The position numbers and the translations under genes are program-made. A DNA stretch of 23,723 bases from a virus. Position 1 is the stretch's first letter, and every line of letters begins with the position of its first letter. Under the pieces are notes generated by a model. The model had not been told where the DNA came from. It saw only the letters and a list, made by a program, of their open reading frames with translations, and did no database searches. The stretch is taken from positions 1 to 23,723 of IMG/VR virus record IMGVR_UViG_3300017703_000567; one strand, 5' to 3'. This document shows positions 1-8,787 of the stretch, piece after piece.

Positions 1-278
1 AATCGGCCACCTGTAACTGGCTTCTCCATGATTATAATATAGCCTAATCCGTTTGGTCCATCGTAAGTGTGAACAGATACATCTTCTGTGATATCTCCCA
101 GAGCTATACCTTTTGTTTCCCATGAATCATGGTCAGATACTTTTGCAGTACTATCATCTCTGGTCTTTGCCCCTTGCCAATATGATTTACTTGCGGCCAA
201 CTCTTCAGATTGCTTAGTATCAATAGTAGTAACAAGCGAATCGAGTGCTGCCGATGTTTTAGGTTCTACTGGGAGCAT
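1..278 (-). CDS. Partial hypothetical protein, N-terminal 92 residues
   Basis: An open minus-strand frame starts at ATG 278 and runs off the left edge. It begins MLPVEPKTSAALDSLV and reads on through a polar region (residues about 20-55) to a more hydrophobic YIIIMEKPVTGG stretch near the edge. I do not recognise the family. It starts 11 nt after the stop of the 511-aa structural gene, so it is the next gene of the late operon and probably virion-related by position only. The start is the first ATG after that stop. It has no Shine-Dalgarno; an ATCCCC hexamer lies 6 nt upstream (285-290), a variant of the TTCCCC motif seen before other starts here. The true length is unknown. Confidence 0.7.
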   Translation of the reverse strand, partial: MLPVEPKTSAALDSLVTTIDTKQSEELAASKSYWQGAKTRDDSTAKVSDHDSWETKGIALGDITEDVSVHTYDGPNGLGYIIIMEKPVTGGR

Positions 279-289
279 AAATATGGGGA

Positions 290-1825
290 TTAAGATACGT
301 CTACAACTGCGACTGAAATCCATCCATCGACATCACCTCCTGTGATATCAACTTCAAGGTCTTTGTCTGTTGCTAGTTTCCATATAGGCATTGCGAAGTT
401 CCCTGAAGGGGATACTGCTGCACCTCCATACTGTGCGAACTCCATGATTCCAGATAGAGCTGTATCGTCTTCGTCTTGAAAGCTAACCGTTTGTCCATCT
501 GCATCACCACAAGTGAATGTGTATCCATATACCCATATCTGCTTGTTTGCGGCAGAAGAAGCCAGAACTTGGTTTGCACCAGTCGTTAGGTTTATGGCTA
601 CTTGTGTATATGAGTCTACCGATGGTCCTGTGGATGATTCTGGTCCATTGATAGAGTCGTTTGTGATACTCGTCACATCGACATCTCCAATGTCTACACC
701 TGAGTTAGCTGCCAGCTTACCAATCGCTGCGCTACCAGCGGGTAAAGAACCAACCACATCAACTTGTAATTCATTTCCAGACGATATTGAGTTATCTAAC
801 AAAGCGAGAGAAGCAGCAATTGCATCTAATACTGCATTATCAGTAGCACCAAGGTCAGCAGTAACAGTACCATCTATTGTTATTGAGTTACCACCATCGG
901 AGATATGCAAAGCACCATCTGTATCACAAGCCAAGGCTGCTGAATCATTAGCATTGACAGATTGTGTACCTGCAAATCCCATCATCATCACTCCTGAACC
1001 TGAACCCAGTGAGAACGCTGCATCATCTACAGAAACAATGTTGTCTATCAGTTGCAGGGCCGTAAGAGCTGAACCATCTACTTGCACAGCAAATGTACCT
1101 GCGTTGGTTACGTTTGCAGAGACAAGGTCTACTTGCATCTCACTACCAGAGATTGCATTGTCTAAAGTCTCCACAGCCGTCTTTATGGCTGTAGTGTCTG
1201 CAAGGATTGCATCTGAGTTAAAGTCCTGAGTCCAGAGCGCACCTTCAGCTGTACCTCTCATTCCAATCCAGTCTGCTTCTGCTGGTGTCACTGTTGTAAG
1301 TGCATCATCCCTTTCCATCAGTGTAGCCGTACCAACTATAGGGTTAGCTGTAGCTACATCCTCTGTGTACTCCGTTCCTCCACCTCCTCCAGAAACAATG
1401 TCTACCTGCATCTCACTACCGGATACTGCGCCCGCGATAGTGCCAAGGTTGGTATCCATTGCTGCTGTATCGGCAAGTATGGCTGTAATATTCGTGTCCA
1501 TATTGGCTGTATCAGCCAAAATAGCCGTTGTGTCGGATAAGATTGCATCACTATTAAAGTCTTGTGTCCATAATGCCCCTTCTGCTGTACCCCTTGCGCC
1601 AATCCAATCTCCCTCAGCAGGAGTAACAGACGTAAGAGCGTCATCACGCTCCATCATAAGCGTCGGACCAACTATTGTAGAAGGTGTAGCGGCGTCTTCA
1701 TTGTATTCAGTCGCGCCGGTAGAACCAGCTACTACGTTTACTTGTAATGCGTTGTTACTCGTATCCCAAACATCTTTGAGAACGAATCGCGCCAAGCTAT
1801 TTATATCGTTGGGGTTGGAAGCCAT
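290..1825 (-). CDS. Structural/surface protein with duplicated module (fibre or decoration-like)
   Basis: 511 aa, rich in Ala, Asp, Thr, Ser and Gly, with no enzyme motif. A module of about 58 residues occurs twice (residues 39-96 and 151-208). Both copies start TEY(N/T)ED and contain MERDDALT.VTPAE.DWIG.RGTAEGALWTQDFNSDAIL. Between and after them run short repeats of the type AILADTA.MDTN and LDN.ISGSEMQVD, the spacing expected of alternating trimeric coiled-coil and beta segments. The C-terminal about 100 residues (ANKQIWVYGYTFTC to the end) look like a compact beta domain. Proteins with this TEYTEDAA...ARGT...LWTQ pattern are familiar from phage structural regions, so a virion surface or fibre role is inferred. 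The gene follows the 1295-aa protein after 48 bp. A TATAAT box (1839-1844) and an overlapping TTCCCC lie just before the ATG. Confidence 0.7.
   Translation of the reverse strand: MASNPNDINSLARFVLKDVWDTSNNALQVNVVAGSTGATEYNEDAATPSTIVGPTLMMERDDALTSVTPAEGDWIGARGTAEGALWTQDFNSDAILSDTTAILADTANMDTNITAILADTAAMDTNLGTIAGAVSGSEMQVDIVSGGGGGTEYTEDVATANPIVGTATLMERDDALTTVTPAEADWIGMRGTAEGALWTQDFNSDAILADTTAIKTAVETLDNAISGSEMQVDLVSANVTNAGTFAVQVDGSALTALQLIDNIVSVDDAAFSLGSGSGVMMMGFAGTQSVNANDSAALACDTDGALHISDGGNSITIDGTVTADLGATDNAVLDAIAASLALLDNSISSGNELQVDVVGSLPAGSAAIGKLAANSGVDIGDVDVTSITNDSINGPESSTGPSVDSYTQVAINLTTGANQVLASSAANKQIWVYGYTFTCGDADGQTVSFQDEDDTALSGIMEFAQYGGAAVSPSGNFAMPIWKLATDKDLEVDITGGDVDGWISVAVVDVS
1202..1375 (-). 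repeat. Second copy of duplicated 58-residue module
   Basis: Residues 151-208 of the 511-aa protein repeat residues 39-96 (1538-1711) with few changes; both end in the identical stretch LWTQDFNSDAIL. The DNA differs mostly at third codon positions, so the duplication is old and kept at protein level. Confidence 0.8.
1538..1711 (-). repeat. First copy of duplicated 58-residue module
   Basis: Residues 39-96 of the 511-aa structural protein; partner of 1202-1375. The copies are separated by a stretch with the repeated unit AILADTA.MDTN. Confidence 0.8.
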
Positions 1826-1833
1826 AGTCTATT

Positions 1834-1844
1834 GGGGAATTATA
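1834..1844 (-). promoter_or_regulatory. Candidate internal promoter -10 plus TTCCCC start motif
   Basis: TATAAT (1844 to 1839) is followed 13 nt later by the ATG at 1825, so a transcript from it would have a leader of about 6-7 nt. I find no convincing -35 hexamer at 16-18 bp. The last T of the box begins a TTCCCC (1839-1834) that ends 8 nt before the ATG. The 48-bp gap is unusually long for this operon, which supports a regulatory role. Confidence 0.4.
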
Positions 1845-1873
1845 CAGGGGATTACTGTTTTACGATGCGCAAG

Positions 1874-4800
1874 CTAATTCGCAGGAGAAAATAAGGGAGT
1901 GTAATTGGCGTTATCCAAATCTCTGAAGAGACGAGTGGAACGGTTGAAGCTTTGTCTGTCTGGTAGTGCCTCTTTTCTCATATCAAATAACACCTTTTGG
2001 TTAGTGCGTCCATGTTGTACACCGTAACGTACTAGCAATTCTGTCAACTCATTTACAGATGATGGCTTATGCCCGAAGAGTTTGATCTTCGCTGCGGTGT
2101 TGATGTTGGTGAGGACCTGGCCCATCTCCTTTGCTTTCTTTTCCGGGGTAAGCGCCTGGAACTGTGGAGTATCAAATACCATCTCATACATTGCTTTTGT
2201 ATCTGCGCCAACCATGTGCTGATATTCAGATATTTCTCGACCTTTAAGCTTCCGGTTTACGGGACCGTCCGGACCACCAGAAATCTTAATAGACCGTTGT
2301 ACGACACGAGGCATGTGCGCTGCGTCGCCAGTCACTTCATAGAGGCTCATAAGCTCTTCCATGCCTGGGTTCTTTTTGTACTCGGATACCATAGCTGGAT
2401 TAATGAATACATCAACGAGGAAGAGTCCGAGGTTTTTGTCTGCGGAGCTGAAAGTCTTTATCTCTTTGCCAAGAGTAGATGACTTTTTGGGTAGCCCACT
2501 AGACATGTACGGAATCTTTGCCTTCATTCTATTAAGTCCAGTCCGCAATGGTGACGGGTCATACGTCTCTCTGCGTAGATGATTTCCTAATTGGTTTACC
2601 TGGCTCATCATCGTAGGTACAAAGGAGGACGCAGCGTTCTCAGAGAGTGTGACCGCAACAGATTCCAACATACCATCAGCATCACGACGGAAAGCTTGTG
2701 ATAGTCCGCGTAGCAGAGAGTTTCCTTCCAGCGAGCCAAGCCCTTGGGCGGTACCCCTTAAGAGATTTTCATATACGGCTGTGACTTCTCCGCCACCGTC
2801 ATACATATCAGCACCCATAGCTAGTGAAACACCTGTTGGCTGTAGCCAGTCATACGTCATCATCTCATCTCCGTCTACGTGCTCATTAGACATCTCTTTA
2901 TTGAAGCCGCTCATCACGTACCTCTTAAGCGCGTTAAGGTTTATTTGGTAGTCTTTGTACCCAGCGCTCTGCTGCGCGGCTCGTACATTCCTATTCTCAT
3001 CGAGCTGACCAGTGATGACACCAGCTTCCCTAAGCTTCATACCAATGAACATTAATCCAGAACCAACAGTCGCACGAGAGAAAGATTCTATCACCTCCTT
3101 TTGGTCTATAGTCCTTTTAAATAGAGGCTTGGACATCTGCCACAAGGTGTTACCATATCCTGCTGGAGAGTAACGAATAGCCCTATCCAACAGATTACCT
3201 GGTACTTTAGGGAACTTGAGAATGAAGTCACCCGGACCAAATTTCAAACCAAGGTTTAATACGTTTTTCTTGAGAGCCACAAAAGCATTAGAGATCGCTG
3301 TATCATCCTGAAGAGTTTTGAACAGAGACTCAGCGTAGGCCGTCTCGATCATCTCTTGCGTAGGGACACCATCGAATTTCTTACCAGCGATTATCGCTTG
3401 GTTATCCATCGAGTTCTTAAAGGACGCCTTGAATGCAGCTCTATCGAACCCTTTCAATCCAACACCAACAGCTATCTCTCCACCCCTTGCAGTCTTCTCA
3501 ATAGCTCTTACGAAACCACTAGCAATAGAGTTATTTATCTTGTTACTACCGAATACACCGGGCTTAAATGTACGTCCTTTCTGCATACCCAAAAACTTAG
3601 ACTTCCCCTTCGCAGTAGGAGTGAGGTCGATACCGTGGTATGCCTCTTCTGAACCTTCAACGAATCCTTCCCAGAAAGCTTTCCACCTCTTACGCATCTG
3701 TATAGGAGGACGCTTTGTCTTCACCACATCTTTACCAAGTAGTCTCTGTACTGGATTGACCACACCTCTTTCAGTTAAGAACCCAAGTCTGTCACTCATG
3801 TTCTCCATCTTACCGAGGATGCCGTTACCAATAATGTTACGACCAAGAGTCTTGAAGTTACCAAGCATCATCAAAGCGTGTGTTGAACCAACCATATCCC
3901 ACACCTCTGTTGGTACCATCTCAGCCAAGTCCCTACGGATGATAGCCATAGCAACTTCGCGTGGCCTACCTGTAAGGTTCTGAGCTTTCTTTGCTCTGTC
4001 TAGGAACATCTTCTCTTGTGCCTTTGTAAGATTGATACGAGTCTTGATACCACGCTTTTTCAGAGCGTCGTTGGTATTACGTACAGTACGCTGTGCCTCC
4101 ATCAGTACTCCCGCAGGAGACAACTTATCCCACATAGATGCGGCTTGAATCGCACGACCCTGCTTAGTAAGAGAGTTGCTGACATTCAACGTAATGTTGG
4201 CTGCCTCCTGCAAGCTTGCATCATCACCCAACTTATTGAGCTTTTGTACCACTACATCAGCCGCCGCTACATCCACCTCATCCACAGTACGAGTGCTATC
4301 CAACAGCCTTGTACGGACTGAATCATAGTCTTTCGCCAACTGGCCCCGCACAGTCTTCGCAGTCTCTTTATTAGATATACTGTTGAATAGGGCGTCGTCT
4401 TTCTTATCAAACAGAACTTTTTGCATAGGCTTCTTAGCGTCTGCTGGCTGTTCCAAAGTTCTCTTGAATAGCTTTGAAGTTTTCTTTCCTGGAATATCAC
4501 TGCTACCACCCTTCGGAGTTGGACCTCCTTTCAAGTGAGCCATACGAGCCTCTTTGAAGAGTGTGTTGTATGTTACTTCCGTTCCATCAATCTCTAAATG
4601 TTTCATGGCGTCGAATAGTTCTCCGTTGGTTGGTGGCCGTCCCATGGTTTCTGTGAGGGTCTTAGCCATGCTCTCCATCTGGCTTTGTGCAATCTCCGGG
4701 CGTACCTCTTTCAACGCTTTAAGACTCTTCAATCCAAACGCTCCTGTCTCAAAAATTCCACCAAGGCTCATGCCCCAGATAAACTCTTTGACTCCATACT

Positions 4801-5761
4801 CTTGGCCTGTACCTAATCGGACCGACGATTCAACACCCTCTTCTGCAAGGTTCTGAACCGTTGCTCCATATAAATACGGGTGAGCTGTGGCAAATGACTT
4901 GATGCCAGCATGAGTCTGCAAACCCTTCCCAACCCATTTCGCAATTCCACCGTATGTCACAAGCCCACCCGCTAGTTGACCTCCTACGCTCGCCACCTTC
5001 TCTCCAGTAGACAGTGGGTCTTGCTGATACTGTGCCTGTATAAATGGGTCTTCTCTATCTTGTCCCAAGATTCCAAGAGACATCCCCTCACCAACCCCTT
5101 TACTTAATTGAGTCATTGCACCCCGCTCTCTTCGTGGTACCTCGCCTTGGCTGAGCATGTTTTCTATCACCTGTTCTTTGGTCATATCAAATTTCTCCAA
5201 AGCCATGTCATTAAGATTGTTTAAATCCTCCAGAACCCTGGAACCCATCCTTCCAAACAGTAATTTATTCTTTGTCTTCGATACAAAGTTGTCACCCGCA
5301 AGACCAAATGTATCCATGATGGCGCGAGTGCGCTGAGAAGTTTTCAGATTCTTTTCTACAGCAGACCACTGGTCAGCCGGGACATTCTCTTTTAGTCGTG
5401 CAAGCGTTCGCTCATCTGCGATGTCGTGCATCTTATGTTTGAATAGCAGCTCCTTACCTTTACCAAAAAGTATTGCGTCATCAGCTTTACTTACAAACTC
5501 TTTACCAACACCCTTTACCACTTTACCGACAGTCAGTTTTGGCTTAGCAGGAGTGCTTTGCTGTTGCCTTTTCTTCATCTCAGCCTCTTTTTTCTTACGC
5601 TCTTTCTCCATTTCCTCTTCCACTTCAGCAGTGATACGAGTCATCACATCCGCGTCGGTTTCTGCGCCGAAGAGATTTTGATTAAAGTGGTTTGGAGCTG
5701 GAGAGAAAAGCTGTCCTCCGCCTTGTGGTGCTTGCCGGCTCTTGCTGAAAAGGTTGGCCAT
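1874..5761 (-). CDS. Large internal virion / DNA-ejection protein, polyvalent-protein-like (1295 aa)
   Basis: Very large protein with no signal peptide and no catalytic motif I can assign. The N-terminus is polar and Gln/Lys-rich with a charged coil (residues about 39-68, EVEEEMEKERKKKEAEMKKRQQ). Long amphipathic stretches follow, with a weakly hydrophobic segment near residues 253-275. A central part reads HALMMLGNFKTLGRNIIGNGILG, and a later one has FPKVPGNLLDRAIRYSPAGYG. These central motifs resemble regions I associate with the large polyvalent-type proteins of phages and mobile elements, which are thought to enter the host with the DNA. Residues about 880-935 include hydrophobic stretches (RATVGSGLMFIGMKL). 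It is the largest gene of the window and follows two other large polar proteins, the usual position of podovirus ejection proteins. It starts 5 nt after the upstream stop, with no Shine-Dalgarno. The role is inferred. Confidence 0.6.
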   Translation of the reverse strand: MANLFSKSRQAPQGGGQLFSPAPNHFNQNLFGAETDADVMTRITAEVEEEMEKERKKKEAEMKKRQQQSTPAKPKLTVGKVVKGVGKEFVSKADDAILFGKGKELLFKHKMHDIADERTLARLKENVPADQWSAVEKNLKTSQRTRAIMDTFGLAGDNFVSKTKNKLLFGRMGSRVLEDLNNLNDMALEKFDMTKEQVIENMLSQGEVPRRERGAMTQLSKGVGEGMSLGILGQDREDPFIQAQYQQDPLSTGEKVASVGGQLAGGLVTYGGIAKWVGKGLQTHAGIKSFATAHPYLYGATVQNLAEEGVESSVRLGTGQEYGVKEFIWGMSLGGIFETGAFGLKSLKALKEVRPEIAQSQMESMAKTLTETMGRPPTNGELFDAMKHLEIDGTEVTYNTLFKEARMAHLKGGPTPKGGSSDIPGKKTSKLFKRTLEQPADAKKPMQKVLFDKKDDALFNSISNKETAKTVRGQLAKDYDSVRTRLLDSTRTVDEVDVAAADVVVQKLNKLGDDASLQEAANITLNVSNSLTKQGRAIQAASMWDKLSPAGVLMEAQRTVRNTNDALKKRGIKTRINLTKAQEKMFLDRAKKAQNLTGRPREVAMAIIRRDLAEMVPTEVWDMVGSTHALMMLGNFKTLGRNIIGNGILGKMENMSDRLGFLTERGVVNPVQRLLGKDVVKTKRPPIQMRKRWKAFWEGFVEGSEEAYHGIDLTPTAKGKSKFLGMQKGRTFKPGVFGSNKINNSIASGFVRAIEKTARGGEIAVGVGLKGFDRAAFKASFKNSMDNQAIIAGKKFDGVPTQEMIETAYAESLFKTLQDDTAISNAFVALKKNVLNLGLKFGPGDFILKFPKVPGNLLDRAIRYSPAGYGNTLWQMSKPLFKRTIDQKEVIESFSRATVGSGLMFIGMKLREAGVITGQLDENRNVRAAQQSAGYKDYQINLNALKRYVMSGFNKEMSNEHVDGDEMMTYDWLQPTGVSLAMGADMYDGGGEVTAVYENLLRGTAQGLGSLEGNSLLRGLSQAFRRDADGMLESVAVTLSENAASSFVPTMMSQVNQLGNHLRRETYDPSPLRTGLNRMKAKIPYMSSGLPKKSSTLGKEIKTFSSADKNLGLFLVDVFINPAMVSEYKKNPGMEELMSLYEVTGDAAHMPRVVQRSIKISGGPDGPVNRKLKGREISEYQHMVGADTKAMYEMVFDTPQFQALTPEKKAKEMGQVLTNINTAAKIKLFGHKPSSVNELTELLVRYGVQHGRTNQKVLFDMRKEALPDRQSFNRSTRLFRDLDNANYTPLFSPAN

Positions 5762-5766
5762 AAGGT

Positions 5767-6894
5767 TTATTCGTCGTCGTCGGAATTAAATTTCGTTGGT
5801 GGTACTTGCTGTGGGATTCCTCCGCCATCGTCGTATGGTGGGTAGAATTGCTTGGCGGACTGTAGACCAGCGTAAGGGTCTCCATAGATTGGGTCTATGT
5901 CCCCTCTGCTCTGTCGCAAATTGGGGTCTTCAAGCGCGTTACGGTTGGTAATATTTGGTCGTGTCTGCATACGGAGCCAGAACTCTGCCTTGTCCTTATC
6001 TGGCAATGACCCAAGAATAGTCTCTACTGGAATCTTACTTGATCGAGCTATATCTACTGCGGCATCAAGCTGCTCTTTTGTTGATGAGGCAATACCCTTC
6101 GCATCAGCTTTCCTGCGTAAGCGAGCAAGCTCTTCTTTAGCTTTCTCTACTGTAAGGTTCATCATCGCTTTCGTCTCTCTGTCAGCACCGATGCCATCAA
6201 GCATATTACCCAAATTAGTAAGCATACTCACACGGTTTGTGAACGCGGTCTCCTTAGCACGGATGTCTCCAATCTCTTCGGATACCCGACCCTCAATCTT
6301 TAGTTTACGTTTGCTACGTATCTCTAACAAATTATCCACAGTATCGCCAAACATCTGTAGGCGCCTCGCTACCACAGCCCTGCGCTGTGAAGGTGGTAAG
6401 CTTCGTAGTTTTTGGTTTAGTAATGTTTTAGAGACAAGGCCCTGGCGTGTCACCTCCTTAATACGTGTATCAATATCAGTGTACGGGTCCATGTCCGCAA
6501 TAATCTTATTACGGATGATGTTTGTGTCCGCAGCCTCTAGCTCACCCGCGCGAGCATATTGATCTTGGAATCCCTTAAGAATATCAAGGCGTGCATTTGC
6601 TACTGGGTCATTAATACCACTCAAATCTTGCTGCTCTCCAGGCTTCGTAGAAACGATAGGCACTGGAGCATCTAATCCTCTTAATGTAGATGAGCCAATA
6701 ATTCCAGCTTTTGGAGTAGTGTCTTTAGTCGGACCACCGCGCCGTACATTAAAAGCTTTAGATCGCGCAGCAGCTAAGAAGTTTTTGCTACCCGCTTGAG
6801 TCGCAATTTCTTTTGCATCCAGGAAGTCTGATGCGGCGCTCTCCATCGAGAAGCCGAATGTGTTGCCGGTGGAGGGTTGGGTTGAATTAGGCAT
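5767..6894 (-). CDS. Hypothetical helical protein, probable internal virion component (375 aa)
   Basis: Predominantly helical, charged protein with Ala/Lys/Arg/Glu-rich stretches (residues about 100-300) and a disordered acidic end (FNSDDDE). The N-terminus (residues 1-35, TFGFSMESAASDFLDAKEIA) is followed by a basic linker. No family recognised. It lies between the 629-aa Arg-rich protein (2 nt upstream) and the 1295-aa protein (5 nt downstream). Such tight spacing suggests translational coupling and a shared role, most simply as an ejected or internal protein. A TTCCCG sits 12 nt before the ATG, inside the upstream coding sequence, so it may be fortuitous. Confidence 0.6.
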   Translation of the reverse strand: MPNSTQPSTGNTFGFSMESAASDFLDAKEIATQAGSKNFLAAARSKAFNVRRGGPTKDTTPKAGIIGSSTLRGLDAPVPIVSTKPGEQQDLSGINDPVANARLDILKGFQDQYARAGELEAADTNIIRNKIIADMDPYTDIDTRIKEVTRQGLVSKTLLNQKLRSLPPSQRRAVVARRLQMFGDTVDNLLEIRSKRKLKIEGRVSEEIGDIRAKETAFTNRVSMLTNLGNMLDGIGADRETKAMMNLTVEKAKEELARLRRKADAKGIASSTKEQLDAAVDIARSSKIPVETILGSLPDKDKAEFWLRMQTRPNITNRNALEDPNLRQSRGDIDPIYGDPYAGLQSAKQFYPPYDDGGGIPQQVPPTKFNSDDDE

Positions 6895-6896
6895 AA

Positions 6897-8786
6897 TTAT
6901 CTTTTGCGGGAATTGGCAGCTATACGTGCGGCACGTCTCTTTGCTACTGCTGATTGTAGCCTACTAACTGATTGCCTCGTCGGTGTCGTATGCTTAGTAT
7001 TACGAACGGTGGGGGTCGATACGCGCCTTACTTGAATTTGCGCTTTCGGTGGAGCCGCTTTAATGTTGTAAGTGGTCGTACTTTTACGGATATTGGGGGT
7101 CGTACTTCTTCGCACAGATGATGAACGTGAGCTAGTTGGCGGAGCTGTTGGGGTGGACCGATATGTTGGCAAGCGTTCCTCTATTGGGATTTTTGCCAAA
7201 CGATCTGCTCTTCGTTGAGCCACGTTATTTTGAAGGTTGGTAAGATTTTCTTCAGCAGTACCACCTCTAGCTCCTTGAGAATCACGCGGCTTTTTCCCCT
7301 CACTCTCATCTGTTTGGTCTTCCGTAAAGTCTGGAATAGATGCTTGGTCACCCTGGTTGAGATAGTTGAATCGTTCCAGGTCTCCAAAGATGTCTGATTT
7401 CTCATCTTCTAAATCCCCAAGACGATCATAGTCCAATTTATTACGTGCCCTATCAAACGTGAGGTCGATACCCTGGTCATTAAGTTCTCCAAATCTACGT
7501 GTAAATTCATTACTCAATGAAGCGTCTTCCTCCAGCCTACCCAGGCCACGGTTGCGAGCTTGGCTTAACCTAAAGCCACGACGGTTGGATGCACCCACAC
7601 CACGCTCATCAAGACCTCGTGATGTGAATTCAGTTCCTATATCTTCGTATGCCCTACCCGTCTCTAGGTTTATATCCTGCTCACCTCGGCGTAGCCGAAG
7701 GTCTGTTAAACGTCTTTGTTGCTCTCGTGTAAGATCGCTCCTACGCTGCTGAACATCCTCAGCCCTATCAAGGAACCTACCCTCACTATCATAGTATGGG
7801 TCTACCTCAGCAGCCGCTTGGTCATCTATTTCACCAAGGGCCTGGTCGCGTTCCTCTTGTGACATGTTTTGAATCTGCTGCAAGAAATTAATGTAATCAC
7901 GGAATGCTTGCTTCTGCTCATCATCACCAGACTCAATAAGGGCCTGGCTTTTCTTCTCTCTCTCTGCGATGTTAGCACGCCCCTGCTCTGTCTCTGGGTC
8001 AAAGCCAGAACTCTTTATCCTGTCTTCGCGACGCTGCCTTCTTTCATCAACAGCAGCTTGTAATGCAGTCTTTTGAGACGCTCGCTGATTTCGGACTCTC
8101 TGGTGCTCCTGCCTTTGTGTGACTTCTTTCGCCTCTTTTTCTACAGTCTTAAATACAGAATCAATTTTACTTGATCGTGCGTTAGTCATTGATCGTGTCA
8201 TCAACCTCTCTTGGTATGCAGCTTCACGCGCTACCTTAGAGCCACTGGTTGTACCGAATTGCTGTTGTGCCTGTTTCCTAGCCTTCTCTCTTATTTGCGC
8301 CCCACTCATAAAGAGTTCTGGATTGCTCTCTCGCACTCTGCGTGTTGCCTCATCCCTCAGGCTTCTGCCATTTATTTCTTTCGCAGCAGGAATGACGGGG
8401 TAAGTATGTCTCATTATTCGGCCACCTGGACCAGAGATGTAAACCCACTTAGCTTTCACTGGTCCCTGTACAGGTTTAAATGTAGATGCCTTACTTATGT
8501 TCCTGGTTGATAATCTCTTATTAGAAGAGTCAAGAGCCGCGCGACGTACTGTATCTGGAGTACGACTACCATCCTCATCACTCCGTCTACCAGCGATTTC
8601 TACCTTATCTTTCTTGTGCTTGTATACAGGAGTGGTTTGCTTTTTCTTTGTACGAGTAGATGAATTACGAGTGCTTTCAGTCGCACGACTGCGAAGAGTG
8701 CGTCGTGAAGGTCTGCTACCAACTGATGTGCGCCTAACGTAATTTAGGAGCCTTTGTTCGCCTGTAATGTAAGAAGAGTTATTCAT
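6897..8786 (-). CDS. Arg-rich internal virion protein candidate (629 aa)
   Basis: Strikingly basic at both ends: residues 1-70 and the last about 110 residues are full of Arg, Lys, Ser and Thr (ends AKRRAARIAANSRKR). The middle is a charged helical region. Around residues 385-480, units such as RGLDERGVGASNRRG and repeated LxxxRxxG patterns recall helical segments of phage internal or tail-associated proteins. I chose ATG 8786 (MNNSSYITGEQ). It lies 1 nt after the stop of the adhesin gene in a TAATATG junction, identical to the one before the portal. The upstream extension to 8951 only reads through the adhesin gene in another frame. The basic tails suggest binding to packaged DNA; this is inference. 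Confidence 0.6.
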   Translation of the reverse strand: MNNSSYITGEQRLLNYVRRTSVGSRPSRRTLRSRATESTRNSSTRTKKKQTTPVYKHKKDKVEIAGRRSDEDGSRTPDTVRRAALDSSNKRLSTRNISKASTFKPVQGPVKAKWVYISGPGGRIMRHTYPVIPAAKEINGRSLRDEATRRVRESNPELFMSGAQIREKARKQAQQQFGTTSGSKVAREAAYQERLMTRSMTNARSSKIDSVFKTVEKEAKEVTQRQEHQRVRNQRASQKTALQAAVDERRQRREDRIKSSGFDPETEQGRANIAEREKKSQALIESGDDEQKQAFRDYINFLQQIQNMSQEERDQALGEIDDQAAAEVDPYYDSEGRFLDRAEDVQQRRSDLTREQQRRLTDLRLRRGEQDINLETGRAYEDIGTEFTSRGLDERGVGASNRRGFRLSQARNRGLGRLEEDASLSNEFTRRFGELNDQGIDLTFDRARNKLDYDRLGDLEDEKSDIFGDLERFNYLNQGDQASIPDFTEDQTDESEGKKPRDSQGARGGTAEENLTNLQNNVAQRRADRLAKIPIEERLPTYRSTPTAPPTSSRSSSVRRSTTPNIRKSTTTYNIKAAPPKAQIQVRRVSTPTVRNTKHTTPTRQSVSRLQSAVAKRRAARIAANSRKR

Positions 8787-8787
8787 A

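Noticed and set aside
88-345. 85-aa plus-strand frame at the left edge
   Set aside because: It opposes the partial minus-strand gene and the 3' end of the 511-aa gene, both of which fit the operon.
513-1229. 238-aa plus-strand frame opposite the 511-aa gene
   Set aside because: Antisense shadow of a gene with repeat structure and operon context; composition is low-quality Ser/Ala/Pro.
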